Shown: positions 12,154 through 21,340 of the stretch, piece after piece | Position numbering within the stretch: position 1 is the first letter of the stretch | How the letters are laid out: every line of letters starts with the position of its first letter | Assembly: GCA_028386065.3 (NCBI GenBank) | Contig: JAKUCV010001453.1 | Span: 164,711 to 228,710 of the forward strand | DNA length: 64,000 bases | Origin: Turnera subulata | Taxonomy: Eukaryota; Streptophyta; Magnoliopsida; Malpighiales; Passifloraceae | Reading direction: 5' to 3' | The notes under the pieces: generated by a model | Told to the model about the DNA's origin: nothing | Database searches by the model: none | Seen by the model: the letters and a program-made list of their open reading frames with translations, nothing else | Position numbers and translations under genes: made by a program

Positions 12154-12880
12154 ATGGGCATTGAATGCATTTTAAATGCAAATTGTCTGGCAGACACAAT
12201 AAAAAGCGAATATACAGCAAAGACTGGATGTCTTACTGCCAAAAGATCCCGCAGATCTTTGAGAAAAATTGAAGAAAGATGTTATATGACCACCAGAAGG
12301 TGGATATTTTATGACCACCAGAAGGTGGATATTGTATGACCATCCGATGATGGATACTGTTATTATCTTGCTTACCCTGAAGGTGCAAGCCAGTATACAT
12401 TGAATAATTTTAATTTATGTTTCAGTTTTATTATTATGTGCTATTTAATTTAATTTTATTTACTTTACAGCATTTTATCATCGTTTCTAGAATAATGGCT
12501 CAGGCATTTGTCCTGAAGACAATGCAAGTTGACATCCAAGGGGGAGAATTATATGTGTGGATGTCAACTATTTCACATAACATGTGATAGTACAATCTCG
12601 AATAAAAAAAAAAATTAATACGCTCTAGAAGAGCATAAGTTTGAATATGTTCCTGAAGAACGCATGCTTTACTATGATCTAGAAGATCATATATCTACGC
12701 TCTGGAAGAGCTAATACTCTTGAAGAGTACAGAAACCCCCATTTACAGTAATAAAAGAGATTATTATGGATCCCGTTGAATTGACTCTACTCTATTCCCT
12801 GAAGCGAATAAGACAATATAATTAATTGTGCTTATGGCCCTGGATGAGGTTTTAATGGCAAAGGGAAAATATGCATATAA
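12154..12880 (+). pseudogene. 5' internal (gag-position) remnant of the Copia element with short palindromes
   Basis: This is the gag position, but I cannot recognise a gag domain. A 61-codon open frame (12154-12339) has no identifiable motif. The stretch 12284-12740 is studded with short inverted repeats centred on GAAG or GAAGA, such as CCACCAGAAGGTGG (twice), GCTCTAGAAGAGC, GATCTAGAAGATC, GCTCTGGAAGAGC and ACTCTTGAAGAGT. GGGGGAGAATTATATG near 12540 looks like a displaced purine-rich piece of the element. Confidence 0.5.
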
Positions 12881-12954
12881 TTATTGCATAATAGATCCAT
12901 AACTGAAGAACATTCAAAGAGGAATTGTCCTCATACATAAGTTTATACAGATAT

Positions 12955-13449
12955 TTATCTGTTGGGTACAACATTGACTCTAAAACTCTGAGCCTCGTTG
13001 TTGATGTTGACCCTAACACTGTCGTTCCAGGAGAACCACATACCACCCATGTTGTTTTCTCCAGGTATCTCAAACCGATTCATTGCAGGAAAACGGAGTG
13101 GGATTACACCATGATTTTCTCCTGCTTGCCACAAAGTCTCAGTAATTAGTACCATGTTGGGCTTGTACTGATTCTTTAGATCCCGTAAGGTACGCACAAA
13201 ATCTTGGGACCTTTTTGCTACACCCCTGCAATTCCATAGTAGAAGTCGTACCTTAGGCCATGTAGGTGGTAACCCAGTCACCCTTGGGACGCTCCGAGCC
13301 ATCATGGAAACCTGATAATAACTACTTTGATTTAAAATTTGACATGAAGGCTCTAGCTGAAATTCCTGCAGTCTATTAGATATGAAAAACATAATAGAGT
13401 TAGCCGAGCTATAAAAGGAAGCCCTTAGATTACTTTGGTCCTCTAGGAA
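12955..13449 (-). pseudogene. Cassette ORF B, Copia-hosted copy, 3' part (split by element A)
   Basis: The frame is open for 164 codons from the break to the stop. It carries WNCRG, then LKNQYKPNMVLITET, then GGMWFSW, the same order as in the other ORF B copies. These motifs resemble the start of an L1-type LINE endonuclease (WN.RG and ..ET with a metal-binding Glu). Together with 19810-19998 it accounts for 227 codons, the standard length of ORF B, so the only insertion-level damage is element A. It lies antisense to its Copia host. Confidence 0.8.
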
Positions 13450-13454
13450 GAAAG

Positions 13455-15481
13455 TGAAACGCCCCGACCCGTATTTACCGTACACAGTAAGCACGTGCCG
13501 GAACTGTGACGACCCAACTAAACCAAGCCCAGCATACAGTGTATACAACAGAAACTTGGGCTCAACAGCCCAAAATAAAAACATCAATACTAACTCAACC
13601 GGCCCAATGGCCCAATAATTTCAAATAACTGCACAGAGGAAGACTTAATAACTCACAAAAACACTGTATGCGACATAGATGCAAACTATGGATCCGAGTC
13701 CTGTTCAAGGGATAACGCCGCAGCCTGTCTGGAATGCACCAAACCTGTACCAAAAATAACTCATCCTACGGGATGAAAGCCCGCAGGTGAGGGGTGAGTC
13801 TGAAGTGCTCACCGACGAAGGATAGACAATCAATATGCACACTAAAATTACTCAAGTCGAAAACAAGGCGCCAAAATAAAACAAATCAAAAGACTCAAAT
13901 AAAATCCAATTTCCAATTTTATCTTTTCCGGGCCCCGTCACGGACAAGCTAGAGGTCAGACCTGGTCATCAACATATTCCGGGTGCCAGACCAAATCCAG
14001 AGAACCCAGGGATCGACATCCCAAAAATACGAACCCAGGGATAGACATCCCAAAAATAATCACGGGATAGACATCCCAAGCATAGACATGCTTATCACAA
14101 GTAACCCAGGTCATGGCCACCACAAAACAGTCTTAAACCATCGAGTCATACGACTACTTACCACGTGACAATTATGTTATCATCCAAATCCAAATCAGAG
14201 GGATCAACATCTCTAACCAAAATACCGGGATAGACATCCCAATCCAAAACCAAGGATCGACATCCTTATCTCAAATTATTAATTAGTCCATTATTCTTAA
14301 GGCCAAAGACACGAAAATAAATGTCCAAAACTCAACACGGGGATAAACATCCCAAAAACCAAACAAGACACTAGGATAAACATCCCGAACCAAAACACAG
14401 CAAATGCATCAACCAACAGGGCAATAATCATCAAACACAATAACCGAGTAATACAGGCACAAATTGAAGGAAATCCATCCTCAGCTTGGCCGATTACTTA
14501 ACTCCGAAGACAATGTCCGGTCCGAAGCCGGCTCCTCGGGAAACTGCCCGATATCCGAACCTAGTATGGGTCAATGGCGGCGACGCGACGTGGAAGGGAG
14601 GCGACGACATTGTGAGCTGCAGGCGGCACAAAGCGGCGGCTTCGGTTGGTCGTCGTGGCAGGGAGGAGTCCGAATGGGGCCGGCTGTGGCGAACTCGATC
14701 CGTCGGGTTGTTGTGAGCCTCCTCTCGGTGACTGCAGGACCGGGACGGCGTCGAGGTGCAGCTGTCGGTGGCGGCGAGGCAACTCGGGCGGTTGGCAACG
14801 ACGCGTCGCAGAAGATAAGAGGGGAAAACGGCTCGGTTTTGGTGGTGGTGATCCTCGGGCGGTGACGGTTGCTTGGTGGTGGTGGTCGACGGTGACCCTT
14901 CTCCTCTCCCCCTTTTTCTTTTTTTTTTTCCATTTCTTCACTTCCTTTCTCTTTTCCTCCCGCTTTCCTTTCTTTTTTTTTCTTTTTTTTAAATTTCCTT
15001 CTCCTCTGTTTTCTTTTCCAGCTTCCCTTTTTCTTTATTTTTCCTCTTATTTTTTCTTCTCTCTTTTTTTTCCTCTTCTCTCTTTCCTCTTTTTTTTTTC
15101 TCCTTTTCTTTTTCTTCTCCTCTTCTTCCCCTTTCCCTTCTTCTTCATCGGCTTTAAATTATTTTCTCTTTTTTACTATTTGACATGTGAGCTTCAATAA
15201 TGCAATTATCTGGAGCGAGTCCGGTCCGGACCAGAAAATAACTGATACCCCTTTAGTTATTTTCCGGTGTGATTTTTCCAAAAATCCCGGGACCCGAAAA
15301 ATACCGACTTAGGTCCGAAAAATCCATGAAAAAATCACCAGCGCGGGAAAACTCTCGGTTTCGAAAAATAACGCCCGATTTACCTTGAATTAATTACCCA
15401 AGATTAATTCAACAGTAAATCACAGTAAAAAGACTTTTATAGTCCCGGTAAAAATCCAAAATTTTTACCCGGGCTGTTACA
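13455..15481 (-). repeat. LTR of element A (3' LTR in element orientation)
   Basis: 2027 bp. From left to right on the plus strand: a conserved block (13690-13850, including GGTGAGGGGTGAGTC), an array of short GGGATNGACATCCC palindromes (14009-14388), a GC-rich block (14490-14880), a pyrimidine tract (14900-15160) and the CGGTAAAAATCC / TTTTTACCCGG end. The open frames in the GC block run on both strands and look compositional. Confidence 0.85.
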
Positions 15482-15540
15482 GTCTACCCACCTTAAAAAG
15501 AATTTCGTCCCCGAAATTCTGTCTTATCCGTGGGTCCTAC
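15482..15540 (-). promoter_or_regulatory. Polypurine-tract side junction of element A
   Basis: On the minus strand the interior ends with a GAATTTCG.GGACGAAATTC-like palindromic stretch, then TTTTTAAGGTGGGTAGAC abutting the LTR start TGTAACAG. The same junction occurs in elements C (28095) and D (32745), which fixes the direction of the three elements. Confidence 0.7.
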
Positions 15541-15666
15541 CACGATAAGCTTCTGGCACACTCCGCCAGGTGTCCAAACTCAACGCGATATGTCGCTTAT
15601 ACCCTTAAGCGACATCTCATACTCTATAAGAACCAAACCTCATGACTGGCATACTCACTCACAGTC

Positions 15667-16045
15667 ATGGACTCTCCAATCCGATCTCGAACTACCTCAG
15701 ACTCCGAGAACAACAGCTACATCGGCGGCACTGCTTTCCAGACAAGCTCTGATGAAGAACCTCCCAAGAAGCGGTTGAAGACAAACATCATTGGCCTGAA
15801 GGAACACATGGTCGTCTCCAGCAGACGGCGAAAGAAACGTGCTCCCAAGAAAGTTGAGGATCGAAAGGGCAAGGCGACGGCTGAAAGCAGCACTCCGCAG
15901 CAGACACTGACGGCAGCTGAACGTCTCACTGAAGAAGATCAGCTCGGCGGTGATGTAGATAGAACTGGCGTGTGCGGAGCTCTTTCCTCACGTGAAGAAC
16001 GTACAAAAGCTTGTAAAAGACTTAGAGAAGCAAGTAGCTCCATAG
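15667..16045 (+). pseudogene. Cassette ORF A, element A copy (frameshifted)
   Basis: Small protein gene, about 125 aa in the aligned frame. The start MDSPIRSRTTSDSE is acidic and serine-rich, followed by EEPPKKR and SRRRKKR basic clusters and a heptad-like C-terminal third. One extra base near 15912 shifts the frame, and the original frame also contains a TAG a little further on. An AATAAA signal follows at about 16080. A TATA-like CTATAAGA lies about 45 bp before the ATG. It is antisense to the LTRs. Function is unknown. The basic clusters suggest a nuclear protein and the C-terminus suggests oligomerisation (inference). Confidence 0.75.
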
Positions 16046-16911
16046 AGTACTTCTTCTCCTGTTGTAAAACTATTATAAAATAAATAAAATAAGCTTTCTT
16101 TTTAAATCAAAAACTCTTGTTAAATTGTGAAAACTTATGCTAATAGAAAGATAAAAACATCCAAAAGCAAATCAAAAATCAACAATAAGGATATAAAATC
16201 AAATATAATGAAATTAAAAACAAAACTCGTTTAACAAAATCAAAACATAAAGAAATTAAAACAAAACATGTTTTCATGATCGGCGCTCGTATTGAACGTA
16301 AACACCCTCGAACCAAGAAACGTAACGTACAACTAACGGTGACGTCGGTTTCCCTCGTGGAAAAGATGACCGTTAACTCGCACGGTGACGATCACGAGAG
16401 CGTCCTGTGTCCCTCGTAAGAAACGCTATCCACTTGTCCACAAATTCCGCATGAGCCAAAACGTCTGTCAAGTCTGGTATCCCTCCACGATGTCCGAATA
16501 GGTGTAAGCTTGTCGCACATGCACTCTACTAGAGGTACGGTCCCATCAGTCTAGCCTCAACGGTCGCGGATGCATGTGATAAAAGATGCAAGAAAGAGTC
16601 ATAAAAAGAAACGCCAAGGTAGCCAGGGCGTCAGAAAATCGTGAGTTAGAAAAGAGCGGAAAAACACTGGCATGGTAGCCCGAAAAACGTATAAAGTAAC
16701 GAAACAATAAATGAAGCAACGGCAAAATTTTCAAAAAACAAGATCTTGAAAATCGAAAACAGTAATCACGCTCCCCATAAAAGTATAAAAGACGGAGCGG
16801 TGAGGTGTAAATCATCAAAAGTATCTAAAAGCAAAAAACACTCAGAAAAACAAAACCACAACGCTCAGAAAAAAAAAAAAAAAGACAAAATACCCACGCT
16901 TCCATAACAAG
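16046..16911 (+). other. Cassette intergenic spacer and ORF B promoter (element A)
   Basis: Conserved with the matching regions of elements C, D and S. It contains ORF A's polyadenylation-like AATAAATAAAATAAG, a block with GATCACGAGAGCGTC and ACTTGTCCACAA, and a TATA box (TATAAAAG, 16784-16791) 121 bp before the ORF B ATG. The same TATA occurs in C (29692), D (34048) and, reversed, S (54269). Confidence 0.6.
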
Positions 16912-17595
16912 ATGCCTGCTCCATCATCCGTCTTCTTTGTCGAAGGTGCCAACCTAGACAGAAGAAACCGGCTGGCCTACAGCATGGTCAACGAGCGTCC
17001 CGAAGAACTACCGAACGAGCTCAGCAGAATGCCGCGTCTGGTCTTCGTCGACGAACTCTACTCGTCCAGATTCTTCGTCACTCCCATGGAAGAGACGTTC
17101 TTCTTGGAGGACCATGGCACTTTGAGGACCTCCTACTATGGATCGGCCAACTCCATCATGTTTTTCTTCTCGAAAAGACTTCAGGAGTTCAACCTAGAGT
17201 CCACTTGCCATTTCCTAGAGCAAGGCACCTACTACTAGCTCTCGATGATGGCCCAAAGCATGCCCAGAGTAACTCGTCTACCCGTAACTTGGCCAAAGGC
17301 CCGACTGCTGGTGTGGAACTGCAGAGGAGTCGCTAGGCGATCCCAGGAGTTCTCGCTTACTCTGAGGGACCTGAAGAACCAATACAAGCCAAACATGGTT
17401 CTTCTCACGGAGACCCAGTGGCAGCCTCAAGAGGATCACGGTCTCATTCCACTTCGGTTCCCTCAAGCAAACTGGTTCGAGCTTCCTGACCAGAACAACA
17501 CAGGCGGCATGTGGTTCTCGTAAAGCGACAGCATCCAAGTCAACATCAACAACGACCCCAACAGCTTCAGGGTCAACGTCGTTCCAAGGCGATAA
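16912..17595 (+). pseudogene. Cassette ORF B, element A copy (two nonsense codons)
   Basis: 227-codon frame starting MPAPSSVFFVEGA. Residues 1-130 are not recognised; the well-kept segments are RLVFVDELYSSRFF (about 42-55) and SANSIMFF (78-85). Residues 130-227 look like the N-terminal part of an L1-type LINE endonuclease: WNCRG (135-139), LKNQYKPNMVLLTET (154-168, with E167 at the metal-binding Glu position) and GGMWFS (198-203), without the later catalytic Asp and His. TAG interrupts codon 109 (17236-17238) and TAA codon 204. It is antisense to the LTRs. Confidence 0.8.
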
Positions 17596-17868
17596 ATGTA
17601 TTTTTCTTTTTATAAAATATCAATGTAATATTTCTGTTTGTAATGAAATTATTAGTATTATTAATAATATTTATATTTCCGCTTATTTATGGCATCATTA
17701 CCTCTTATGTGTATGTTCTGCGACAGCTGGCGTCCCTTGACTGGATCCATAATGCACTAACTAAAATGATATAAAATAATAAACAAATGGAGCGAACTAT
17801 GCAAATAAGGACAACAAACACACACAAGAACTGCCCAACAAGACCTAACGCCCGCTCCGCTACCAAAA
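17596..17868 (-). other. ORF B 3' flank and primer-binding end of element A
   Basis: AT-rich sequence after the ORF B stop, then a stretch shared with elements C and D containing GACAGCTGGCGTCCC and GGATCCATAATGCACTAAC. It ends in the reversed primer site: on the minus strand the LTR is followed by TTTTGGTAGCGGAGCG, close to the usual TGGTATCAGAGC of initiator tRNA-Met. Confidence 0.6.
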
Positions 17869-19809
17869 TGAAATGCCCTGACCCGTATTTACCGTACACA
17901 GTAAGCACGTGCCGGAACTGTGACGACCCAACTAAACCAAGCCCAGCATACAGTGTATACAACAGAAACTTGGGCTCAATAGACCAAAATAAAAACATCA
18001 ATAATAACTCAACCGGCCCAATGGCCCAATAATTTCAAATAACTACACAGTGGAAGACTTAATAACTCACAAACACACTATATGCGACATAGATGCAACC
18101 TATGGATCCGACTCCTGTCCAAGGGATAACGCCGCAGCCTGTCTGGAATGCACCAAACCTGTACGAAAAATAACTCATCCTACGGGATGAAAGCCCGCAG
18201 GTGAGGGGTGAGTCCGAAGTGCTCACCGACGAAGGATAGACAATCAATATGCACACTAAAATTACTCAAGTCGAAAACAAGGAAAGACCGCCAAAATAAA
18301 ACAAATCAAAAGACTCAAATAAAATCCAATTTCCAATTTTATCTTTTCCGGGCCCCGTCACGGACAAGCTAGAGGTCAGACCTGGTCATCAACATATTCC
18401 GGGTGCCAGACCAAATCCAGAGAACCCAGGGATCGACATCCCAAAAATAGTCACGGGATAGACATCCCAAGCATAGACATGCTTATCACAAGTAACCCAG
18501 GTCATGGCCACCACAAAACAGTCTTAAACCATCGAGTCGTACGACAACTTACCACGTGACAATTATGTTATCATCCAAATCCAAATCACAGGGATCAACA
18601 TCCCTAACCAAAATACCGGGATAGACATCCCAATCCAAAACCAAGGATCGACATCCTTATCTCAAATTATTAATTAGTCCATTATTCTTAAGGCCAAATA
18701 CACAAAAATAAATGTCCAAAACTCAACACGGGGATGAATATCCCAAAAACCAAACAAGACACTGGGATAAACATCCCGAACCAAAACACAGCAAATGCAT
18801 GAACCAACAGGGCAATAATCATAAAATATAATAACCGAGTAATACAGGCACATATTGAAGGAAATCCATCCTCACCTTGGCCGATTACTCAACTCCGAAG
18901 ACAATGTCCGGTCCGAAGCCGGCTCCTCGGGAAACTGCCCGATATCCGAACCTAGTATCGGTCAATGGCGGCGACGCGACGTGGAAGGGAAACGACGACG
19001 TTGCGAGCTGCAGGCGGCACAAAGCGGCGGCTTCGGTCGGTCGTCGTGGCAGGGAGGAATCCGAATGGGGCCGGCTGTGGCGAACTCGATCCGTCAGGTT
19101 GTTGTGAGCCTCCTCTCGGTGACTGCAGGACCGGGACGGTGTCGAGGTGCAGCTGTCGGTGGCGGCGAGGCAACTCGGGCGGTTGGCGACGACGCGTCGC
19201 AGAAGATAAGAGAGGAAAACGGCTCGGTTTTGGTGGTGGTGATCCTAGGGCGGTGACGGTTGCTTGGTGGTGGTGGCCGGCGGTGACCCTTCTCCTCTCC
19301 CCCTTTTTCTTTTTTTTTTCATTTCTTCACTTCCCTTCTTTTTTCCTCCCGCTTTCCTTTCTTTTTTTTTTCTTCTTTTTTTTTTTAAATTTCCTTTTCC
19401 TCTGTTTTCTTTTCCAGCTTCCCTTTTTCTTTTTTTTTTCCTCTTTTTTTCCTCTTCTCTCTTTTCTCTTTTTTTTTCTCTCTTTTTCTTTTTCTTCTCC
19501 TCTTCTTCCCCTTTCCCTTCTTCTTCACCGGCTTTAAACTGTTTTTTTTTACTATTTGACATGTGAGCTTCAATAATGCAATTATCTGGAGCGAGTCCGG
19601 CACGGACCAGAAAATAACGGATACCCCCTTCGTTATTTTCCGGTGTGATTTTTCCGAAAATCTCGGGACCCGAAAAATACCGACTTAGGTCCGAAAAATC
19701 CACGGAAAAATCACGAGCACGGGAAAACTCTCGGTTTCAACAGTAAATCACGGTAAAAAGACTTTTACAGTCCCGATAAAAATCCAAAATTTTTACCCGG
19801 GCTGTTACA
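17869..19809 (-). repeat. LTR of element A (5' LTR in element orientation)
   Basis: 1941 bp, closely similar to 13455-15481. Near the right end it lacks about 67 bp present in its partner (deletion after CTCTCGGTTTC), and small indels occur in the pyrimidine tract (19290-19545). Confidence 0.85.
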
Positions 19810-19998
19810 GAATGTTTCTTCCATAGGAGTTATAAAGAACCTAGATGAATAAAGTTCATCAACAAACACTAAACGAGGAATTCTCGCCAGATCATTCGGT
19901 AATTCCTCTTGCTGCTCATTCACCATGCTATAAGCTAACCTATTCCTTCTTCCTAGAGAGGCACCCTCAACAAAGAAAACAGTAGCTGGGGAAGGGAT
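19810..19998 (-). pseudogene. Cassette ORF B, Copia-hosted copy, 5' part
   Basis: 63 codons open from the expected start to the element A insertion, including FFVEGASLGRRNRLAYS and RLVFVDELYSSRFF. The start codon is changed from ATG to ATC (19998-19996). A TATA-like ACTATAAG lies upstream near 20060. It continues at 13449. Confidence 0.78.
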
Positions 19999-20312
19999 TT
20001 TTCTTGTCTTGTTGAGTTTTTTGAGTTTTCTGCATCTTCTTGTCTCAACCGCCTCCCCTTCTTATAGTCTGAGATTAGACAGCTAGGTGTCAGTTTTTTC
20101 AAATGTGGAGTCTTTTTTCTGTCTCCGAAAAGATTCAGAAGATTTTTCGGTAATTAAAAACTTTGCATTATTTGTCAGTAAACTCCAAAGCTTTTCAATC
20201 TTCGAGGTTTTATTTTTGGAAAAGTTTGCCACTATTTTAATTATTGCTCAATAATTCTGATCTTTTCCGACATGAGTGGTAGAAATAAGCCTAATATTGA
20301 CACATGTATTGC
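19999..20312 (-). other. Upstream flank of the Copia-hosted ORF B
   Basis: AT-rich. Part matches the ORF B promoter area of other copies in layout. No ORF A was found between this copy and the Copia pol remnant, so this cassette is partial. The cassette/Copia border is not sharp to the eye. Confidence 0.4.
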
Positions 20313-20574
20313 AACCTGAAGCTAGCAATTGAGTATTTGAAACTTACCATATCCAGGCAGAAGCTGGAATGCAATAGCCTGAAGCTAGCAATTTTAAGTG
20401 TTTAAATACACAGTTTGCACAGCCCGCAACTGAGACCAACTTGAAATTGGCAGATAGATATCTGATTTATAGCTTCTATGCACCAGCCAGAAGCTGGTAA
20501 ATAATTTTCCTAAGTTATTATATCCAGCCTGAAGCTGGCACCAACTTGAAGTTGGTACATGGACTTATTGTTTG
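20313..20574 (+). repeat. Array of short GAAG-centred palindromes in the Copia interior
   Basis: Contains CCAGCCTGAAGCTGG, CCAGCCAGAAGCTGGT, CCAACTTGAAGTTGG, CCAGGCAGAAGCTGG and AGCCTGAAGCTAGC. Each can form a 4-6 bp stem around a TGAA/AGAA core, and the stems differ while staying complementary. The array continues the pattern seen at 12284-12740 on the other side of the inserted cassette. Confidence 0.75.
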
Positions 20575-21340
20575 GCATGACCGGATGGGCCATCCCAGGT
20601 CAATAATGATGTACGAAATTTATTTGGTCATTCATTGAAAAACCAGAAGTTTTACAATCAATGAATTTCCACGTGTTTGTTTGCTGCAAAATTAATTATA
20701 CGGCCTTCCTAAGATGAGATTGGCCTAGAATCACCAGCAAGTTTGGAAATAATTCAGGGACCTGTACACGGACTAATAAATCCGCCGTGTTGACCATCTA
20801 GGTAATTTTTACGATGCATCGACTAGATGGTCTATTGTGTGACGCAAGTTGGCATTGTGCGCACTTATTTTGATGATTAAGCCACTTGCGGGTACATATC
20901 CCTACTTATGTTATTAGACTATATGTCTAGATAGTGGTGGTATATTTATTCAATGGATAATGTATATCATTGGAAATAAACCCAAATAGATCTGGGGGAA
21001 TATTGATAATTGATTGCAGGACCTTTGTTAATGAAATATTACTGTTTGGGAAAATGGTATTTTATATGGAGCAACACTTGTGTGCATCAAGCCAACAGGT
21101 TATCATAAGGTCTCCCCATTTAATTGGTTCATGGTCACGAACCTAGTAACTCCCATCTTCGGACCGTTGGTTATACAGTATATAATGCTCCACCACAGTA
21201 TAGTAAAGATGGTCCTTAAAGAAGGTTGGGAATAAATGTTGGGTATAAAAATCTCCAACAATTACAAAGTAATTGAAACCATTAACTAACGATTGGAGAT
21301 TTGTTAATTTGACGATAGAGTTTACCCAACATCAGGGGGA
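20575..21340 (+). pseudogene. Copia integrase remnant
   Basis: Degraded frames give HDRMGHP (GAG-pre-integrase HxxLGHP region), then pieces corresponding to the integrase core such as DASTRWS, and near 21130-21320 HLRT..GYTVYNAPPQYSK and RRLGINVGYK, in the order of a Copia integrase. Many stops and frameshifts; not functional. Confidence 0.7.

Larger units (their letters stand above)
13455..19809 (-). mobile_element. Non-autonomous Gypsy-type LTR retrotransposon A (6.4 kb) with antisense ORF A/ORF B cassette
   Basis: LTR-like repeats at 13455-15481 and 17869-19809 start TGAAACGCCCCGACCCG or a close variant and end CTGTTACA on the plus strand. Flanks GAAAG (13450-13454) and GAATG (19810-19814) form a 5-bp target duplication with one mismatch. 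Orientation is minus. A tRNA primer-like TTTTGGTAGCGGAGCG lies next to the right LTR (17850-17868). Next to the left LTR, read on the minus strand, is TTTCGAGGACGAAATTC or a variant followed by TTTTTAAGGTGGGTAG, like the 3' end of plant chromovirus-type Gypsy elements. The 2.4-kb interior has no gag or pol, only ORF A and ORF B on the opposite strand. Confidence 0.85.

Noticed and set aside
12955..13587. A single 210-aa protein reading through from the element A LTR into ORF B
   Set aside because: The first 45 residues are LTR end sequence (…GKYGSGRF) joined by chance at the insertion point. The same LTR-derived peptide appears at 17705-18001 and 36163-36390.
14464..14941. Overlapping open frames on both strands in the GC-rich LTR block (also at 18855-19256, 26966-27492, 31826-32135 and 42149-42807)
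   Set aside because: They overlap in several frames, are rich in G, R, P and S, shift between LTR copies and have no motif. GC-rich low-complexity DNA lacks stop codons, so open frames are expected.
17278..17538. Antisense open frames inside ORF B copies (also 39190-39474 and 53853-54119)
   Set aside because: Shadows of the ORF B frame; no motif.
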